Positions 32,463 through 34,472 of a stretch of DNA of 34,472 nt are shown here, piece by piece (positions within the stretch are counted from its first letter, which is position 1; each line of letters begins with the position of its first letter). The DNA is taken from assembly GCA_018268835.1 (NCBI GenBank), contig JAFDVU010000064.1:1-34472 (forward strand), written 5' to 3'. The translations under genes were made by a program, and so were the position numbers. Below the pieces are notes generated by a model. That model was not told where the DNA came from, did not search any database, and saw only the letters and a list, made by a program, of their open reading frames with translations. The stretch is from Acidobacteriota bacterium (GTDB lineage: Bacteria; Acidobacteriota; Terriglobia; Bryobacterales; Bryobacteraceae).

Positions 32463-34472
32463 ATGAATTTCGTCAACGATCTGCGTTTCGGCCTGCGCAG
32501 CATGCGCAAAGCGCCGGGCTTCGCCCTGACCGCCGTGGTGACAATGGCCCTGGGGATCGGCGCCACGACGGCTATTTACAGCGTGTCCGATGCCATGCTC
32601 TGGAAGCCGGTACCGGTCCCGCACCTGGAAACGCTGGTCACCATCGTGCAACGCAACCCGGAGACTACGTTCGACTTCGACAGCGTGACCGCCGCCGACA
32701 TTGCCGATATCGGGCGGCAGGCGGATTCGATCGGACCGATCGCCACGTGGCAGAACGGCCTCGCCAACCTGGCCGGTGCCGGGGCGGAGCCGGAGCGTGC
32801 GATCCAATACCTGGTGAGCGCGAATTTCTTCGATGTAATCGGGGTACAACCGGCTATCGGGCGCGGGTTCCGGCCGGGCGAAAACGAGCCCGGACGGCAA
32901 CGCGAGATCGTGCTCAGCGACGCCCTATGGCGCAGGCGTTACGGGGCGGATCCCAACCTGCTGGGCAAGACCATCCGGGTGGACGACGAGGACTACGTCG
33001 TGATCGGGATCGCGCCGCGCAAGTTCGTGTTCCCCAAAGCGAGCGAACTGTGGACGCCGTACGCGCTGACGAATGAGTTGCGCAACGACCGCCGCGGCGG
33101 GAATTTCACGGCAGGAGCGCGGCTCAAGCCGGGCCGCACGCTGGCGGACCTCTCCGCGGAACTGGACGTGATCGGCACGCGCCTGGCCGCGCAGTATCCG
33201 GAAACCAACCGCGTGCGCCGTTTCATGGCCTGGAGCGCCCACCGATATCTGATCGGAGAATACAACCGGCGGTACCTGGGAATGCTGTTCTACGCCGTGC
33301 TGTTCGTGCTGCTGATCGCCTGCGTCAACGTGGCCAACCTGCAGTTCGCGCGCGCCACGGGACGCATGCGCGAGGTGGCGCTGCGCACCGCGCTGGGTGC
33401 GTCCCGCGCGCAGATTGTGGCGCAACTGGTCACCGAGAGCCTGCTGCTTGCGCTCGCCGGAGCCGCGCTCGGCCTGGGGGTCGCCTACTGGGGACTGGAC
33501 CTGATTCGCGCCGGCATGCCCGCCGAAGTCGCGCGCTACATCGTGGGCTGGAACGAGATCAACCTGGACGGACGCGCCCTGCTGTTCACCTGCCTGGCGG
33601 CTCTGGCCGCCGGAGTGCTCTCCGGACTGGCGCCGGCGTGGCAATCGTCGCGGCCGGACCTGGCTGGAGCGCTGAAGGAAGGCGGGCGCACGTCGGCGGG
33701 ACGCGCGCGGCATCGTCTGCGCCACATCCTGGTCGCCGCCGAAGTATCGCTGGCGGTGGTCCTGCTGATCGGCGCCGGCCTGATGGTGCGCGGCTTCGAC
33801 TCGCTGGTGCACGCCGCGACCGCCGTGGAGCCGTCCACGATCCTGACGCTGCGCCTGGCTCTTACCGACGCGAAGTATCGCGAGCCCTATCAACAGCGGG
33901 CATTCTATAACGCCGTGCTGGAGCGCGCCGCGGCGATTCCCGGGGTGCGCGCGGCGGTGGCGGCGCTTGCCCTGCCCCACACCGACCACTGGACCAGCCG
34001 CGGGTACCGCATCGAAGGCCGCCTGCCCGATCCCACGCATCCGGTCGAGTCCATGTACCAATCGGTGACCGCCGGCTATTTCGCTGCCATGCACATCCCG
34101 CTGCGTGCCGGCCGCTTCTTCGACACGCACGACGGCGCCGGTGCGCCGCGCGTGGCCGTGATCAGCGAGCGTATGGCGCAGCGCTACTGGCCGGGGGAAC
34201 CGCCGCCGCTCGGCAAGAGAATCCGCACGGGGACCGGGAACGACGCGCAGTGGACCACCATTGTCGGGGTTGCCGGCGACGTGATGTACGATGTCATGGA
34301 ACGCAGTCCGCACCCCGTACTCTACGTTCCGTTTGAACAGGATCCGCACTTGTGGATGGATATCGGGCTGCGTACCGCGGGCGATCCGGCGCGCTACGGC
34401 GCGGCAATCACCGCGGCCGTGCGCAGCGTGGATCCGGAGCAGCCGGTAACCTACCTGTTCCCGATGGACACC
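32463..34472 (+). CDS. MacB/FtsX-type ABC permease (ADOP family), 3' end outside window
   Basis: The first 670 residues of a large permease. The first helix (about 20-42) is followed by a MacB-like periplasmic domain (about 45-250), then an FtsX domain with three helices (about 275-395, including LFVLLIACVNVANLQFARAT and REVALRTALGASRAQIVAQL). A second copy of the helix-plus-periplasmic arrangement then begins with HILVAAEVSLAVVLLIGAGL. This duplicated layout without its own ATPase gene is the acidobacterial duplicated orphan permease type. It may move lipids, lipoproteins or peptides across the envelope. The ATG at 32463 fits the family N-terminus (NDLRFGLRSMRKAPGF); a GTG at 32442 is an alternative. 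No ATP-binding gene lies in the window. Confidence 0.94.
   Translation, partial: MNFVNDLRFGLRSMRKAPGFALTAVVTMALGIGATTAIYSVSDAMLWKPVPVPHLETLVTIVQRNPETTFDFDSVTAADIADIGRQADSIGPIATWQNGLANLAGAGAEPERAIQYLVSANFFDVIGVQPAIGRGFRPGENEPGRQREIVLSDALWRRRYGADPNLLGKTIRVDDEDYVVIGIAPRKFVFPKASELWTPYALTNELRNDRRGGNFTAGARLKPGRTLADLSAELDVIGTRLAAQYPETNRVRRFMAWSAHRYLIGEYNRRYLGMLFYAVLFVLLIACVNVANLQFARATGRMREVALRTALGASRAQIVAQLVTESLLLALAGAALGLGVAYWGLDLIRAGMPAEVARYIVGWNEINLDGRALLFTCLAALAAGVLSGLAPAWQSSRPDLAGALKEGGRTSAGRARHRLRHILVAAEVSLAVVLLIGAGLMVRGFDSLVHAATAVEPSTILTLRLALTDAKYREPYQQRAFYNAVLERAAAIPGVRAAVAALALPHTDHWTSRGYRIEGRLPDPTHPVESMYQSVTAGYFAAMHIPLRAGRFFDTHDGAGAPRVAVISERMAQRYWPGEPPPLGKRIRTGTGNDAQWTTIVGVAGDVMYDVMERSPHPVLYVPFEQDPHLWMDIGLRTAGDPARYGAAITAAVRSVDPEQPVTYLFPMDT

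Noticed and set aside
32925..34349. 474-residue - strand frame opposite the permease
   Set aside because: The permease frame shows clear MacB/FtsX segments; the opposite frame is a compositional shadow.

Overview
The window is GC-rich, tightly packed DNA from a Gram-negative-type bacterium. It is most likely an acidobacterium of the Solibacter/Bryobacter kind. The pointers are an Oar-like TonB receptor with an N-terminal carboxypeptidase-regulatory domain, an orphan MacB/FtsX-type permease, a DUF2934 protein, a DUF5658 protein, and envelope proteins with lipoprotein, Tat or Sec signals. This assignment is inferred from gene families; no rRNA or other marker is present. No stretch longer than 300 bases lacks a gene, and I saw no tRNA, rRNA, CRISPR array, insertion sequence or phage gene.

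Left part (1-11518): the 5' part of a sulfite-oxidase-like molybdoenzyme gene runs off the left edge. It diverges from a two-gene unit coding for an exported protein of unknown function and an exported FAM173-like methyltransferase. A Tat-exported sulfatase and an OmpR-type response regulator follow. A TonB receptor and its upstream partner gene lie on the opposite strand, and then comes a sensor kinase. The regulator and kinase look like one two-component pair split by the receptor unit. The intergenic region before the kinase carries two direct repeats 33 bp apart, a candidate operator. A membrane-anchored coiled-coil protein abuts the kinase tail to tail.

Cellulose locus (11742-20450): a glycine-zipper lipoprotein and bcsB lie on the + strand. 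On the - strand, read right to left, are a TPR protein, an outer-membrane barrel, bcsA (with PilZ) and bcsZ. The TPR and barrel genes together correspond to a BcsC divided into two polypeptides. bcsB and bcsZ meet head-on and their coding ends overlap by 40 bp. The reading frame of bcsB encodes a signal peptide upstream of its first ATG/GTG/TTG, which implies an unusual start codon.

Middle (20661-24759): a double-thioredoxin-fold protein (redoxin plus TlpA-like), a TRIC-type cation channel, an exported alpha/beta hydrolase with a large C-terminal region, and small genes including a DUF2934 protein.

Tad locus (24904-31234, - strand): a polytopic membrane protein, a prepilin peptidase (cpaA/tadV), cpaB, tadA, tadB and tadC, mostly with 1-4 nt overlaps, and then a 33-residue membrane peptide. 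The secretin (cpaC/rcpA), tadZ/cpaE and the pilins are absent from the window, and cpaB touches tadA directly.

Right end (31354-34472): a DUF5658 membrane protein, a TonB-like protein with two TonB C-terminal repeats, and the first 670 codons of a MacB-like permease that runs off the edge.
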